NCBI RefSeq assembly: GCF_030816015.1
Contig: NZ_JAUSXN010000001.1
Coordinates: forward strand, 4,960,001-5,024,000
Source: Pedobacter sp. W3I1
GTDB taxonomy: Bacteria; Bacteroidota; Bacteroidia; Sphingobacteriales; Sphingobacteriaceae
Length of the DNA stretch: 64,000 nucleotides
Direction of reading: 5' to 3'
A program made the position numbers and the translations under genes. A model generated the notes under the pieces. It searched no databases and had not been told where the DNA came from. It worked only from the letters and a program-made list of their open reading frames with translations. Position 1 is the stretch's first letter, and every line of letters begins with the position of its first letter. Positions 52,553 to 61,693 of the stretch are shown here, in pieces.

Positions 52553-53008
52553 TTATTTTAACACAGTATATTTCTGAAGGTTTGATTTAATTAAAGGAAA
52601 ATCTTTTGCCTGGAGTGCCTTATAGTGCTTTTTATTGGAGAGTAATCCACCAATAAATAATCCACCCGATACCCCAACAGGTACCCCTGCAGCAATAAGC
52701 ACTACTGATTCTACCAACTTATCGCTTTTGGCGGCCAATACAAAAAATGTTAGCCCTCCGGCAATGGCCAGCGGTACAGCAATCCCTTTGCGGTGTATGT
52801 ATAATGCACTGATGCTATCGGCGCTTAATTTTATGGTATCCTTCCGGTTTCTGATAATGGTTAAGCCATCATCTGTTGCAGCGTAAAAAGAACCTCTTGT
52901 TGCGTTTCCACTTCGGTCTATAACCCTAATGGTGTACCTGGCCCTTTGTTGCGCGAAAGTGCTATAGCTCAAGGCTAAAAAAGTTAAACATGTAAAAATA
53001 AATTTCAT
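52553..53008 (-). CDS. Hypothetical secreted/membrane protein
   Basis: 151 aa. Signal peptide (SYSTFAQ), a short beta-rich domain (YTIRVIDRSGNATRGSFYAA), then two hydrophobic Gly-rich segments (about 72-90 and 98-122). Family unknown to me. It lies between the fah and hmgA genes but has no visible link to the pathway. Confidence 0.65.
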   Translation of the reverse strand: MKFIFTCLTFLALSYSTFAQQRARYTIRVIDRSGNATRGSFYAATDDGLTIIRNRKDTIKLSADSISALYIHRKGIAVPLAIAGGLTFFVLAAKSDKLVESVVLIAAGVPVGVSGGLFIGGLLSNKKHYKALQAKDFPLIKSNLQKYTVLK

Positions 53009-53091
53009 TGGGATGATTGTATAGTAAGTAATTAAAGATAATTAAAATTTCAACTTTTAAATAAAATACTTACCTTGGTACCATTAAAACC

Positions 53092-53193
53092 ATGATCTTA
53101 AAAGCATTACATATTAATCTGGTAAACGACGCTATTGCAGCCCGTCGTTATAAGATGCTATCCAAGCTGATCATGGCTCAATATTCGCTGTAA
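53092..53193 (+). CDS. Candidate small protein (33 codons) upstream of hmgA
   Basis: ATG at 53092 to TAA at 53193: MILKALHINLVNDAIAARRY then KMLSKLIMAQYSL. It is basic and amphipathic. A TACCTTGG box (one mismatch) lies at 53071-53078. It ends 95 nt before hmgA. It could be a leader peptide or a small functional protein; the short length makes chance possible. Confidence 0.4.
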   Translation: MILKALHINLVNDAIAARRYKMLSKLIMAQYSL

Positions 53194-53288
53194 TTTTCAT
53201 TCACCCCTTCTTTTAATTGAAACGCATTACCGTTTTAATTGTTAATTCATTAGGATTTTTTCTTTTCTAACCATAACATCATTTAATT

Positions 53289-54449
53289 ATGCCTATTTAT
53301 CATAAATTGGGGCAGGTTCCAGCTAAACGTCATACGGTTTTTCGTAAACCTGATGGAAATCTTTATGCCGAAGAATTAGTTTCAACCGAAGGTTTTTCGA
53401 GTTTATATTCATTGGTTTATCATTGTCATCCACCAACCATTGTAAAACATTTAGGTGAACCATATAGTGTCGAGCCAATAATTGCTCGCGAAAAACACCT
53501 GAAACACACGAGTTTGATCGGTTTTAATATTAAACCCGAAGATGATTTTCTAAAAAGCAGAAAAGCAGTGCTGGTGAATAGCGACCTGCACATCGTTTTG
53601 GCAGCGCCAAGAAAATCGATGACCGATTATTTTTACAAAAACAGCCAGGCCGACGAAATGATCTTCGTACATGAAGGTTCAGGAAAGCTTAAAACAGGCT
53701 TTGGAGAAATTAAGTTTGCATATGGCGATTATCTGATCATCCCAAGAGGAACCATTTATCAGATGGAGTTTGATACTGAACAAAATAGGCTGTTCATTGT
53801 AGAAAGTTTTAGTCCGTTAAGGCCACCAAAAAGATATTTAAACCAGTTTGGACAGTTAATGGAACATGCACCTTATTGTGAACGCGATTTAAGACTGCCT
53901 GAAAATCTTCAAACAAACGATGAGTACGGCGATTTTAAAGTGCTGATTAAAAAACAGGGATTAATTTATCCATATACCTATGGTACACATCCTTTTGATT
54001 ATGTAGGCTGGGACGGTTATCATTATCCATATGCCTTCTCTATCCACGATTTTGAGCCGATAACAGGCCGGTTGCACCAACCACCTCCGGTTCATCAAAC
54101 TTTCGAAGGGCACAATTTTGTGGTTTGCTCTTTTGTTCCCCGCAAATACGATTACCACCCCGATTCTATTCCGGCACCATATAACCATAGCAACGTAGAT
54201 AGCGATGAAGTGCTTTATTATGTAGACGGTGATTTTATGAGCCGTAAGAGCGTGGTTAAGGGGCAGATTACCTTACACCCTGGAGGCATTCCGCATGGGC
54301 CACATCCCGGTACGGTAGAAAAATCAATCGGAAAAGAAAAAACAGACGAGCTGGCGGTAATGATCGATCCTTTTAAACCTTTAATGCTTACACAGGATGC
54401 CCTGGCTATTGAGGACGAGAATTATCACAAAAGCTGGCAGGAGGGGTAG
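53289..54449 (+). CDS. hmgA: Homogentisate 1,2-dioxygenase
   Basis: 386 aa. Cupin-type dioxygenase. The iron site is visible as His and Glu in NHSNVDSDEVLYYVDG and His in LHPGGIPHGPHPG; LHQPPPVHQTFEGHNFVVCSFVPR is also typical. Somewhat shorter than the 430-445-aa classical enzyme, as usual in this phylum I believe. It opens the homogentisate ring to maleylacetoacetate. hppD follows after 177 nt. Confidence 0.92.
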   Translation: MPIYHKLGQVPAKRHTVFRKPDGNLYAEELVSTEGFSSLYSLVYHCHPPTIVKHLGEPYSVEPIIAREKHLKHTSLIGFNIKPEDDFLKSRKAVLVNSDLHIVLAAPRKSMTDYFYKNSQADEMIFVHEGSGKLKTGFGEIKFAYGDYLIIPRGTIYQMEFDTEQNRLFIVESFSPLRPPKRYLNQFGQLMEHAPYCERDLRLPENLQTNDEYGDFKVLIKKQGLIYPYTYGTHPFDYVGWDGYHYPYAFSIHDFEPITGRLHQPPPVHQTFEGHNFVVCSFVPRKYDYHPDSIPAPYNHSNVDSDEVLYYVDGDFMSRKSVVKGQITLHPGGIPHGPHPGTVEKSIGKEKTDELAVMIDPFKPLMLTQDALAIEDENYHKSWQEG

Positions 54450-54620
54450 TTTGGAGTCTTGAGTTGGAAGTCCGGAGACCGAGGTCCGAAGATAAAGAGC
54501 AGGTGAAATACGTGTTAAACAATCATCCAACATTCAAACTTTACAACATTTAAACTTTACAATATTTAACAACAACATATCACACCCGACTTCGGACTTC
54601 CGACCTCGGACTCAATAATA
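54450..54620. repeat. Dispersed inverted repeat between hmgA and hppD
   Basis: GGAGTCTTGAGTTGGAAGTCC...GAGGTCCGAAG on one side and CCCGACTTCGGACTTCC...ACCTCGGACTC on the other, as at 18791. Repeated AACATTTAAACTTTACAA phrases fill the centre. Confidence 0.65.
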
Positions 54621-54626
54621 ACAACA

Positions 54627-55757
54627 ATGGAAACACAAACATTTGCAGAAAAAATATCAAAAGCACCAGATTTTCTGCCTATTAACGGAACAGACTATAT
54701 CGAATTTTATGTAGGCAATGCTAAACAAGCGGCTCACTACTACAAAACCGCATTTGGGTTTCAAAGCCTGGCTTATGCCGGACCAGAAACTGGTGTACGT
54801 GACCGTTCATCATATGTATTGCAACAGGGTAAAATCAGATTGATCTTAACCACAGCATTAAAATCAGATCATCCAATAGCAGAGCACGTAAAAAAACATG
54901 GCGATGGCGTAAAAGTATTAGCGCTTTGGGTAGACGATGCTTACAGTGCCTTCGAAGAAACCACAAAACGTGGTGCGAAAACTTATATGGAGCCTAAAAC
55001 TTTAACAGATGAAAATGGCGAAGTTAGGATGAGTGGCATTTATACTTATGGCGAAACCGTACACATGTTTATTGAGCGTAAAAATTATACTGGAACTTTT
55101 ATGCCAGGTTACCGGGTATGGGAAAGCGATTATCAACCTGCCGATGCCGGCCTTTTATATATCGATCATTGTGTTGGTAATGTAGGCTGGAACCGCATGA
55201 ACGAAGCTGTGCAATGGTATGAGGATGTAATGGGTTTTGTGAACATTTTATCTTTTGATGATAAGCAGATTAACACCGAATATTCGGCTTTGATGAGTAA
55301 GGTGATGAGTAATGGGAATGGCTTTTCGAAATTTCCGATTAATGAACCTGCTGAAGGCAAAAAGAAATCGCAAATTGAAGAATACCTGGAATATTATGAA
55401 GGTGAAGGCGTTCAGCACATTGCTGTTGCCACTAAAGATATTGTTAAAACAGTTAAAGAATTAAAAGCACGTGGTGTAGAGTTTCTAAGTGCCCCACCAG
55501 AGGCTTATTATGATATGATGCCACAACGTGTGGGCAAAATTGATGAGGAAATCTCGCTACTGGAAAGCCTGGGCATTTTGGTCGACTGCGATGAAGAAGG
55601 ATATTTATTACAGATTTTCACTAAACCAGTAGAAGATCGACCTACTCTTTTCTTCGAAATTATTCAACGTAAAGGTGCACAAAGCTTTGGCGCAGGTAAC
55701 TTTAAAGCCTTATTTGAATCTTTAGAGCGCGAACAGGAATTGAGAGGTAATTTGTAA
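54627..55757 (+). CDS. hppD: 4-hydroxyphenylpyruvate dioxygenase
   Basis: 376 aa, two VOC domains. Iron ligands: His in IDHCVGNV, His in GVQHIAVAT and Glu in LFFEIIQRKG; the C-terminal helix with GAGNFKALFESLEREQ closes the active site. Makes homogentisate from the tyrosine-derived keto acid. A terminator follows. Confidence 0.95.
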   Translation: METQTFAEKISKAPDFLPINGTDYIEFYVGNAKQAAHYYKTAFGFQSLAYAGPETGVRDRSSYVLQQGKIRLILTTALKSDHPIAEHVKKHGDGVKVLALWVDDAYSAFEETTKRGAKTYMEPKTLTDENGEVRMSGIYTYGETVHMFIERKNYTGTFMPGYRVWESDYQPADAGLLYIDHCVGNVGWNRMNEAVQWYEDVMGFVNILSFDDKQINTEYSALMSKVMSNGNGFSKFPINEPAEGKKKSQIEEYLEYYEGEGVQHIAVATKDIVKTVKELKARGVEFLSAPPEAYYDMMPQRVGKIDEEISLLESLGILVDCDEEGYLLQIFTKPVEDRPTLFFEIIQRKGAQSFGAGNFKALFESLEREQELRGNL

Positions 55758-55777
55758 TACTATTAGCGATATAAGTT

Positions 55778-55811
55778 AAAGGCAATCAGTAAATCTGGTT
55801 GCCTTTTTTAT
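55778..55811 (+). terminator. Terminator of hppD
   Basis: AAAGGCAATCAG pairs with CTGGTTGCCTTT (one wobble), followed by TTTTATTT. Confidence 0.8.
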
Positions 55812-55890
55812 TTACTCATTTTTAGGTATATAATTAAACCAATAAAATAACTAAATTTAGTTACACACAAATATTTAACCTTAAAGAATT

Positions 55891-56364
55891 ATGAAAACAC
55901 AACTAATGCTGGTATTATTATTACTGGCTGGATCATTTGGCAGTTTCGCGCAACCAAAAGCTGAAATTGTAAAAACCATCAATCAACTGCTGGCAAAAGC
56001 AATTGGTGGAACAGATATTACCTTACATAATGGAAAGGAAACTAAATTTAAAATTACCGCAAATTCATTCTCCATTGATGAAGAAATGAATTTCGGAATT
56101 TTCACCATCGGAAAAACCTTCTCCAGTTCAGATAATGCCAGGATAGAAAGCTCCAATAAATCGCAAATACAGCACTGGAAAGGATTTAAGGTTAGCCCGG
56201 AACAAAACAGCACAACAATTAAATCGATATATCCTGTTTTTGATAAGCGGGAAGAAGAACCTGATAATGATAAAAATGGAATAAAATATTATTGTTTAGC
56301 AGGCGATGAAGATAAACTGATAACGGCACTGATGCACCTACAAAGCCTTTATTCGAAGAAATAA
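55891..56364 (+). CDS. Hypothetical secreted protein
   Basis: 157 aa. Signal peptide (MKTQLMLVLLLLAGSFGSFAQ), a small beta-rich domain with basic and polar residues, no recognised motif. It stands alone; the role is unknown. Confidence 0.65.
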   Translation: MKTQLMLVLLLLAGSFGSFAQPKAEIVKTINQLLAKAIGGTDITLHNGKETKFKITANSFSIDEEMNFGIFTIGKTFSSSDNARIESSNKSQIQHWKGFKVSPEQNSTTIKSIYPVFDKREEEPDNDKNGIKYYCLAGDEDKLITALMHLQSLYSKK

Positions 56365-56392
56365 TTTATTGAGGAGTCAAATATGAGCGTTC

Positions 56393-56475
56393 GTCATTTC
56401 CAGCGAAGTACAACGAAGCCGAGAAATCTAACTAGATTGATCTCTCCATTTCACTGCGCTTCAGTCGAGATGACG
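56393..56475. repeat. Dispersed TCATTTC...CGAGATGACG repeat
   Basis: GTTCGTCATTTCCAGCGAAG and CGCTTCAGTCGAGATGACGAG face each other. Related copy at 42289-42404. Confidence 0.6.
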
Positions 56476-56524
56476 AGCTTTTTATCAGATTTTGTGCACG
56501 AATTAATATAACTACTTCTTATGC

Positions 56525-58261
56525 CTATAGCACTTCACCCAAATGTTTATAGTTCGATTTTATCGTATCTAAAACCTCAGTCATTTTTCCGCCTAGCATT
56601 AATTTGGCCATCGATTCGGTCATTCCTTTAATCTGTGCCCATTCTATTTTTGGTGGCATTGCTAAAGCATTAGGATTGGTCATAATATTTAACAAAACCG
56701 GACCATCTTCACTAAGCGCATGGCTTATTGCGGTTTCTACTTCTCCAGGCTTAGCAACCGTGATTCCTTTAAAACCCATCGCCTGCGCCACCAACGCAAA
56801 ATCCGGATTGATCATATCCGTTTCGTTATCAGGCAAACCATCTACTTCCATTTCCAGCTTAACCATTCCTAAAGCCCTGTTGTTAAAAACAATTAGCTTT
56901 ATAGGGAGATTATACTGTTTTATAGTAGCCAGATCGCCCAGGAGCATTGATAAACCACCATCGCCACAAAGGGCAATCACCTGCTGTTGCGGACGCGCCA
57001 GAGCCGCCCCTATGGCCATGGGCATAGCATTGGCCATTGAGCCATGGTTAAAAGAGCCCAGCATTTTTCGTTTACCAGTTCCATCAATAAAACGAGCTCC
57101 CCAAACACAACACATCCCAGTATCTACGGTAAAGATAGCGTCATTCGTAGCCAATTTATTAATGGTCTCGGCAACAAATTCTGGCTGGATTTTATTTTCT
57201 TCGCCCTGATCTTTAACATACACCTGCTGGCTTTCTTTTATTTTTTGATAGAATTCCAGTTGAGATTTTAAAAATTTATCATCTTTCTTCTCTCTCAAAA
57301 GGGGTAATAGTGCTTTAATCGAATCGCTAATATTACCGCATAAGCCCATGGTTAGTTTTGCTCTACGACCTAAGCGTTCAGGTTTTTCGTCAATCTGAAC
57401 AATCTTATTTTTTTGGGGCATGAAGTTTACATAAGGAAAATCGGTTCCCAACAAAAGCACCACATCAGCCTCATGCATGGCATGGTATCCCGATGGCTGC
57501 CCTAGAAGCCCAGTCATCCCCACTTCGTAAGGATTATCATATTGGATACCCATTTTGCCCCGGAACGAAAATCCGACAGGGGCTTTCAATTTGGCTGCAA
57601 GTTGTACCACTTCATCGTGTGCTTCGGCAGCGCCTATCCCACAATAGAGCATAATTTTCTTCTCACTATTAAGCAAGGCAGATAAATCATTTAGTTCCAA
57701 ATCGGAAGGACGGATAACAGACTTATTATTAAACAACTGCATGGAAGTTACACTTTCTACAGCGTCCATTTGAGCTACATCACCAGGCAAACCAAAAACG
57801 GAAACACCTTTTTTATGAATGGCATGCTGAATGGCGGTCTGAAACATTCTGGGTACCTGTTCGGCGGTGGTGGCTACCTGATTATAGTAACTACAATCGT
57901 CGAATAATTTAATGGTATTGGTTTCCTGAAAAAATTCCATTCCGAATTCGCCTGTTGGAATGGTTGAGGCAATGGCAATTACGGGAACATGAGAGCGATG
58001 CGCATCGTAAAGACCGTTGATCAAGTGAACATGCCCAGGTCCACAACTTCCTGCACAACAAGCTATTCCATCAAGTTCAGACTCAGCTGCTGCAGCAAAA
58101 GCACCAACCTCTTCATTACGAACGTGAATCCATTTTATTTTGCCGTTTCGCCTTACCGCATCGTTAAAATAATTCAAACTATCTCCAGTAACGGCGTAAA
58201 CTCTCTTTACGCCAACTTCAACCAGCATTTCAACCAGTTGTTCTGCCACATTTTTACTCAT
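56525..58261 (-). CDS. poxB: Thiamine-diphosphate pyruvate oxidase/dehydrogenase (PoxB-like)
   Basis: 578 aa. ThDP enzyme: N-terminal Glu in HVRNEEVGAFAAAAESEL, middle FAD-type domain, and the ThDP signature GDGGLSMLLGDLATIKQYNLP. CAGSCGPGHVHLINGLYDAHR and FGLPGDVAQ fit the PoxB group (pyruvate to acetate and CO2, electrons to a quinone). The C-terminal lipid-binding end of E. coli PoxB is not evident. It could also be another ThDP oxidase. Confidence 0.85.
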   Translation of the reverse strand: MSKNVAEQLVEMLVEVGVKRVYAVTGDSLNYFNDAVRRNGKIKWIHVRNEEVGAFAAAAESELDGIACCAGSCGPGHVHLINGLYDAHRSHVPVIAIASTIPTGEFGMEFFQETNTIKLFDDCSYYNQVATTAEQVPRMFQTAIQHAIHKKGVSVFGLPGDVAQMDAVESVTSMQLFNNKSVIRPSDLELNDLSALLNSEKKIMLYCGIGAAEAHDEVVQLAAKLKAPVGFSFRGKMGIQYDNPYEVGMTGLLGQPSGYHAMHEADVVLLLGTDFPYVNFMPQKNKIVQIDEKPERLGRRAKLTMGLCGNISDSIKALLPLLREKKDDKFLKSQLEFYQKIKESQQVYVKDQGEENKIQPEFVAETINKLATNDAIFTVDTGMCCVWGARFIDGTGKRKMLGSFNHGSMANAMPMAIGAALARPQQQVIALCGDGGLSMLLGDLATIKQYNLPIKLIVFNNRALGMVKLEMEVDGLPDNETDMINPDFALVAQAMGFKGITVAKPGEVETAISHALSEDGPVLLNIMTNPNALAMPPKIEWAQIKGMTESMAKLMLGGKMTEVLDTIKSNYKHLGEVL

Positions 58262-58729
58262 GAAAGTATTTTTTAATCGGGGATTGTTTTATTAATACCT
58301 TATAAATAGATGAAGCAGTGATATTGTTTTAATTAGCAGATAGAAAAGAGGCCAATCTGACTTATTAAAGACTTTAACTTTAGCGTTGTAACATAAGTAA
58401 TGCAATAATGTGAGAATGAAGTTTCTTCACTAAAACTTCATAATTGAAGTGCACCTTTGAAGTAACAAAACACGAAGCGATTTCAATTTTGTTAAATTCT
58501 AAAAACTCATAATTAGTTTTTTAGTTTTCCGGTTACCCTTATCTGATACCTCATGTATTGCAAAATACATGAGGTTTTTTTGTTTTGCTTTGTGGACTAT
58601 TAAGCCTGCAGTAAATTAATTTTAAAAAAACTGATTAACTTAGGAATATTAAATTTTATTACGGAATGGCACGAAAAGATGGGCACTAACCAATCAAAAG
58701 CGCTGCCATCCTGTATGATAAGCTAAATT
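58262..58729 (+). other. Gene-free interval with an orphan terminator
   Basis: 468 nt with no ORF on either strand. The only structure is the plus-strand terminator at 58548-58581. The flanking genes cannot explain it: poxB leaves on the other strand. See findings. Confidence 0.5.
58548..58581 (+). terminator. Strong orphan terminator (plus strand)
   Basis: ACCTCATGTATT pairs perfectly with AATACATGAGGT around the tetraloop GCAA, then TTTTTTTG. No coding gene ends upstream of it on this strand. Confidence 0.75.
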
Positions 58730-59191
58730 ATGTTCTCAAAGGCAATAGGAATACTAATGATCCTCTCTCATGTTTGTTTGAAAATGCCCCTGGCTGAAAG
58801 TAAAGCTCAAAAAAACCAGGTTAGACCTGCAAGTACTGACAGTTCTAAAGTATACAAAATAACTAAACCAGCATTAGCTGATCAGACCAACAGGCAAAAT
58901 TCCATCTGTGCGATATCTTTAAAATACACACACGATCGCAACTTAGTCACGTTTGCGAAAATCACAATAAAAAACAAGAGCAAACAGCTTATCAAAATTT
59001 TCTCTTTGCTTCTCGAGGGCGATGCAACCAAAGGCTGCACCAAGACCTATGAGATTAAGCGGAAGATCGAGCTTAAACCTAATCAGTCAGTCACCATTTC
59101 CCAGCGTTTAGTTCCTGGCGATTGTGAATTCCACATCGTCAAAGACCTGCATATAAAATATAATATAAACGTTAACTTCACGCTCGACTAA
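58730..59191 (+). CDS. Hypothetical secreted protein
   Basis: 153 aa. Possible signal peptide (MFSKAIGILMILSHVCLKM), then a linker and a beta-rich domain with two Cys that could form a disulfide (GCTKTY; GDCEFH). No family recognised. Ends 67 nt before the DsbA-like gene (convergent). Confidence 0.6.
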   Translation: MFSKAIGILMILSHVCLKMPLAESKAQKNQVRPASTDSSKVYKITKPALADQTNRQNSICAISLKYTHDRNLVTFAKITIKNKSKQLIKIFSLLLEGDATKGCTKTYEIKRKIELKPNQSVTISQRLVPGDCEFHIVKDLHIKYNINVNFTLD

Positions 59192-59258
59192 AGAGACCTT
59201 CCGCATAAATTATGCAATATGGCACAGAAGAGCTGGCTTATATCCTGTGCCTTCCCTC

Positions 59259-59777
59259 CTATTCGGCACTTTCTTTAAGCATCTGATAAAGGTCTGTTGC
59301 TCCCCCATCAAATTTAGTTCCGTTTACATAAAATGAAGGCGTTCCGTTTACCCCACTCCGCACACCACTATCAAAATCATCTTCTATTTTTCGTTTGATC
59401 TCTTCTGAAGTGCTGTCTTGCTGAAACTGCTCAAAGTCCAAACCAATCGTTTCAGCCAATTCGTCGAACAGCTCACCATTTAAGCGGTACTGGTTTTCGT
59501 AGAGTGCATCGTGCATTTCCCAAAACTTACCTTGTAAACCTGCAGCTTCTGCAGCAATGGCAGCCGGAAAAGCAAACTCATGCGCATTTGCCAAAGGAAA
59601 ATGACGGAAGATAAATTTGATCTGATGGCCAAATGTTTCTTCAATTTCCTTCATAATCGGGTAAGCATTGCCACAATATGGGCATTGATAATCGCCAAAT
59701 TCGACAATAGTTACACTAGCCGAATCGTCGCCTTGAATATGATCTTGACTATTTATTTCAGGTTTTAAAGTGCTCAT
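59259..59777 (-). CDS. Cytoplasmic DsbA-like thioredoxin-fold protein
   Basis: 172 aa. CPYC active site at 32-35 (EFGDYQCPYCGNAYP), cis-Pro loop in VNGTPSFYVNG. No signal peptide, so a disulfide reductase or isomerase acting in the cytoplasm is more likely than periplasmic oxidation. It lies 3 nt after the peroxiredoxin gene and could re-reduce it. Confidence 0.85.
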   Translation of the reverse strand: MSTLKPEINSQDHIQGDDSASVTIVEFGDYQCPYCGNAYPIMKEIEETFGHQIKFIFRHFPLANAHEFAFPAAIAAEAAGLQGKFWEMHDALYENQYRLNGELFDELAETIGLDFEQFQQDSTSEEIKRKIEDDFDSGVRSGVNGTPSFYVNGTKFDGGATDLYQMLKESAE

Positions 59778-59780
59778 AAC

Positions 59781-60242
59781 TTATTTCTTATCTAATTGTT
59801 CTAATGCATCTAAAATTCCATCAGCACCAGGGTTAACGGCTATCGGCGACAAGTAACTCCAGGCGATTTTTCCCTCTTTATCAATCACAAAAAGTGCCCT
59901 TTTACTTTCACCAAGTTCTTCATCGTACACGCCGTAAGCTTTTGATACTGCGCCTTTTGGTTCAAAATCGGCCAAAAGTGGAAAATGCAGCTTTCTATTT
60001 TCTTCGAAAGCGAGGTGGCACCAAACACTATCAACAGAAACACCGAAAATCTGTGCGTCGTACTTATTAAAATATTTTAGCATTTCGTTATAAAGTGCCA
60101 TTTGGTCGCTGCATACCGGGCTCCAATCGGCAGGATAAAAAGCCAGGATTACATTTTTACCTTTAAAATCTTTAAGTTTTATTTTCTGATCGGGAGTAGC
60201 ATTCAATTGGAAATCTGGTGCTGTAGCGCCTTTTTCTAACAT
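59781..60242 (-). CDS. Peroxiredoxin (AhpC/TSA, AhpE/BCP-like)
   Basis: 153 aa from the ATG at 60242 (MLEKGATAPDFQLN). Peroxidatic motif PADWSPVC with Cys44. No clear resolving Cys in the usual C-terminal place, so an outside reductant is expected, and the adjacent DsbA-like protein is a candidate. Reduces peroxides. Confidence 0.85.
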   Translation of the reverse strand: MLEKGATAPDFQLNATPDQKIKLKDFKGKNVILAFYPADWSPVCSDQMALYNEMLKYFNKYDAQIFGVSVDSVWCHLAFEENRKLHFPLLADFEPKGAVSKAYGVYDEELGESKRALFVIDKEGKIAWSYLSPIAVNPGADGILDALEQLDKK

Positions 60243-60311
60243 ATTGGGGAGTTTAAAATTTAAATCATTTATATAAAACAGCACAGAACCGCTGTTGTTT
60301 GCAATAAAATG

Positions 60312-61229
60312 TTAACCTAATTTTTGCCGTTTGATTAAATAAGACTGAAGGATTGGATAAAATCCCTCGTTCATATCCGCATCAATTAAGTCGATTTTAT
60401 ATTGGGCACACTTTAGCGCAATTTGCTGACGATAAGCAGAAATTGCCGCTGTATAATTTTCTTTTACCTGATTGGTATGTACTTTAATTGTTTCGCCGGT
60501 TTCCATATCGATAAACTGGTATGGGCGGTTCTCAAAATTGAACTCAACTTCTTTTGATTTATCCACTACGTTAAAAACCACCACTTCATGTTTGTTGAAT
60601 TTTAAATGCTGCAGGGCATCAAAAAACTCGTCCGTTTTATCCATACTGGTCTGCGTATTAAATAAATCGCTGAAAATAATAACCAAAGAGCGTTTATGAA
60701 TTAATTCGGCTACCTGATGCAAAGCTTCGCTCAAATTAGTTTGCGCATTTACCTTAGGCTTGTGCAGCAGTTCTTCTAATTGTGTAAATAAATATTTTTG
60801 GTGTACAGTAGTCGACTTTGCCGGCGAATTCAACAGTATTTCATCTGTAAATAAGCTTAAACCAAAGGCATCGCGCTGTTTCTTCAACAAATACATTAAT
60901 GATGCAGTAGCCTGTATAGCGAAAATCAGTTTGTTATTTTTAGGTTCAGGAAAATACATTGATGAGGAAACATCAATCACAAACTGACAACGCAAATTGG
61001 TTTCTTCTTCGAAACGTTTACTGTAAAGTTTATCAGTTTTGGCATATAATTTCCAGTCGATATTTTTAACATTATCGCCATTATTATACTGACGGTGTTC
61101 GGCAAATTCGACTGAAAAGCCATGAAATGGACTTTTATGCAGTCCGGTAATAAAACCTTCTACCACTTGCTGTGCAAGCAATTCTAAATTACCATAGCTT
61201 GTTTCGTTTTCATAGTTTACAGCCTGCAT
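60312..61229 (-). CDS. DUF58 domain protein
   Basis: 305 aa. DUF58 signature GDNVKNIDWKLYAKTDKLYSKRFEEE and a von Willebrand A-like start (FVIDVSSSMYFP, with DxSxS MIDAS motif). No membrane helix in this shorter form. Usually part of a MoxR-DUF58-VWA operon; no moxR is next to it here. Confidence 0.85.
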   Translation of the reverse strand: MQAVNYENETSYGNLELLAQQVVEGFITGLHKSPFHGFSVEFAEHRQYNNGDNVKNIDWKLYAKTDKLYSKRFEEETNLRCQFVIDVSSSMYFPEPKNNKLIFAIQATASLMYLLKKQRDAFGLSLFTDEILLNSPAKSTTVHQKYLFTQLEELLHKPKVNAQTNLSEALHQVAELIHKRSLVIIFSDLFNTQTSMDKTDEFFDALQHLKFNKHEVVVFNVVDKSKEVEFNFENRPYQFIDMETGETIKVHTNQVKENYTAAISAYRQQIALKCAQYKIDLIDADMNEGFYPILQSYLIKRQKLG

Positions 61230-61693
61230 AGGGTAAAGCTAATAAAAGATTTATTAAAAAACTTGTAAAAATCTATCAGGTTTGGGTGGAAAAAATATAT
61301 TTTATCGATAAGCATGGTTTAGAAGTACATAACATTTTTAAGTGATTTGGAAAGCAACTGTAGTTCCGTTTAGGCTAGTACAGCCCCGCCCCCGCTTCTG
61401 CCGATGAAACCTGTGAAACAAGCAAGCACACAATAAAACAACAAAAATAAGTGCTTAAAATCGGCATCTTGCTTCGGTCGGGTTTAAGTGGCACCTGCTG
61501 TGCTCCTATCCATAGTAAACAAACCCGATTGCAGTGGTAGCTGCCGGCTTCACGCCGGCACTACAAACGGAAAGCGGGACTGAAAATGCTATGGAAAACA
61601 GAACCCTCATTTCCAAAAACGAATAAAATGGTTTAAAACAAAAAAATCCCGAACTCTAATGAATTCGGGATCAATATTTTATAATTACCTAAT
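61230..61693. repeat. Gene-free interval with two copies of the GCCCCGC...CGGGTTTA repeat
   Basis: Copy 6 at 61382-61492 (plus) and copy 7 at 61519-61581 (reversed), the latter with an inner GTAG-CT-GCCGGC/GCCGGC-A-CTAC hairpin at 61537-61564. The PQQ dehydrogenase terminator closes the region. Confidence 0.6.
61640..61671 (-). terminator. Terminator of the sugar dehydrogenase gene
   Basis: On the minus strand ATCCCGAA pairs with TTCGGGAT, followed by TTTTTTG. Confidence 0.8.
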
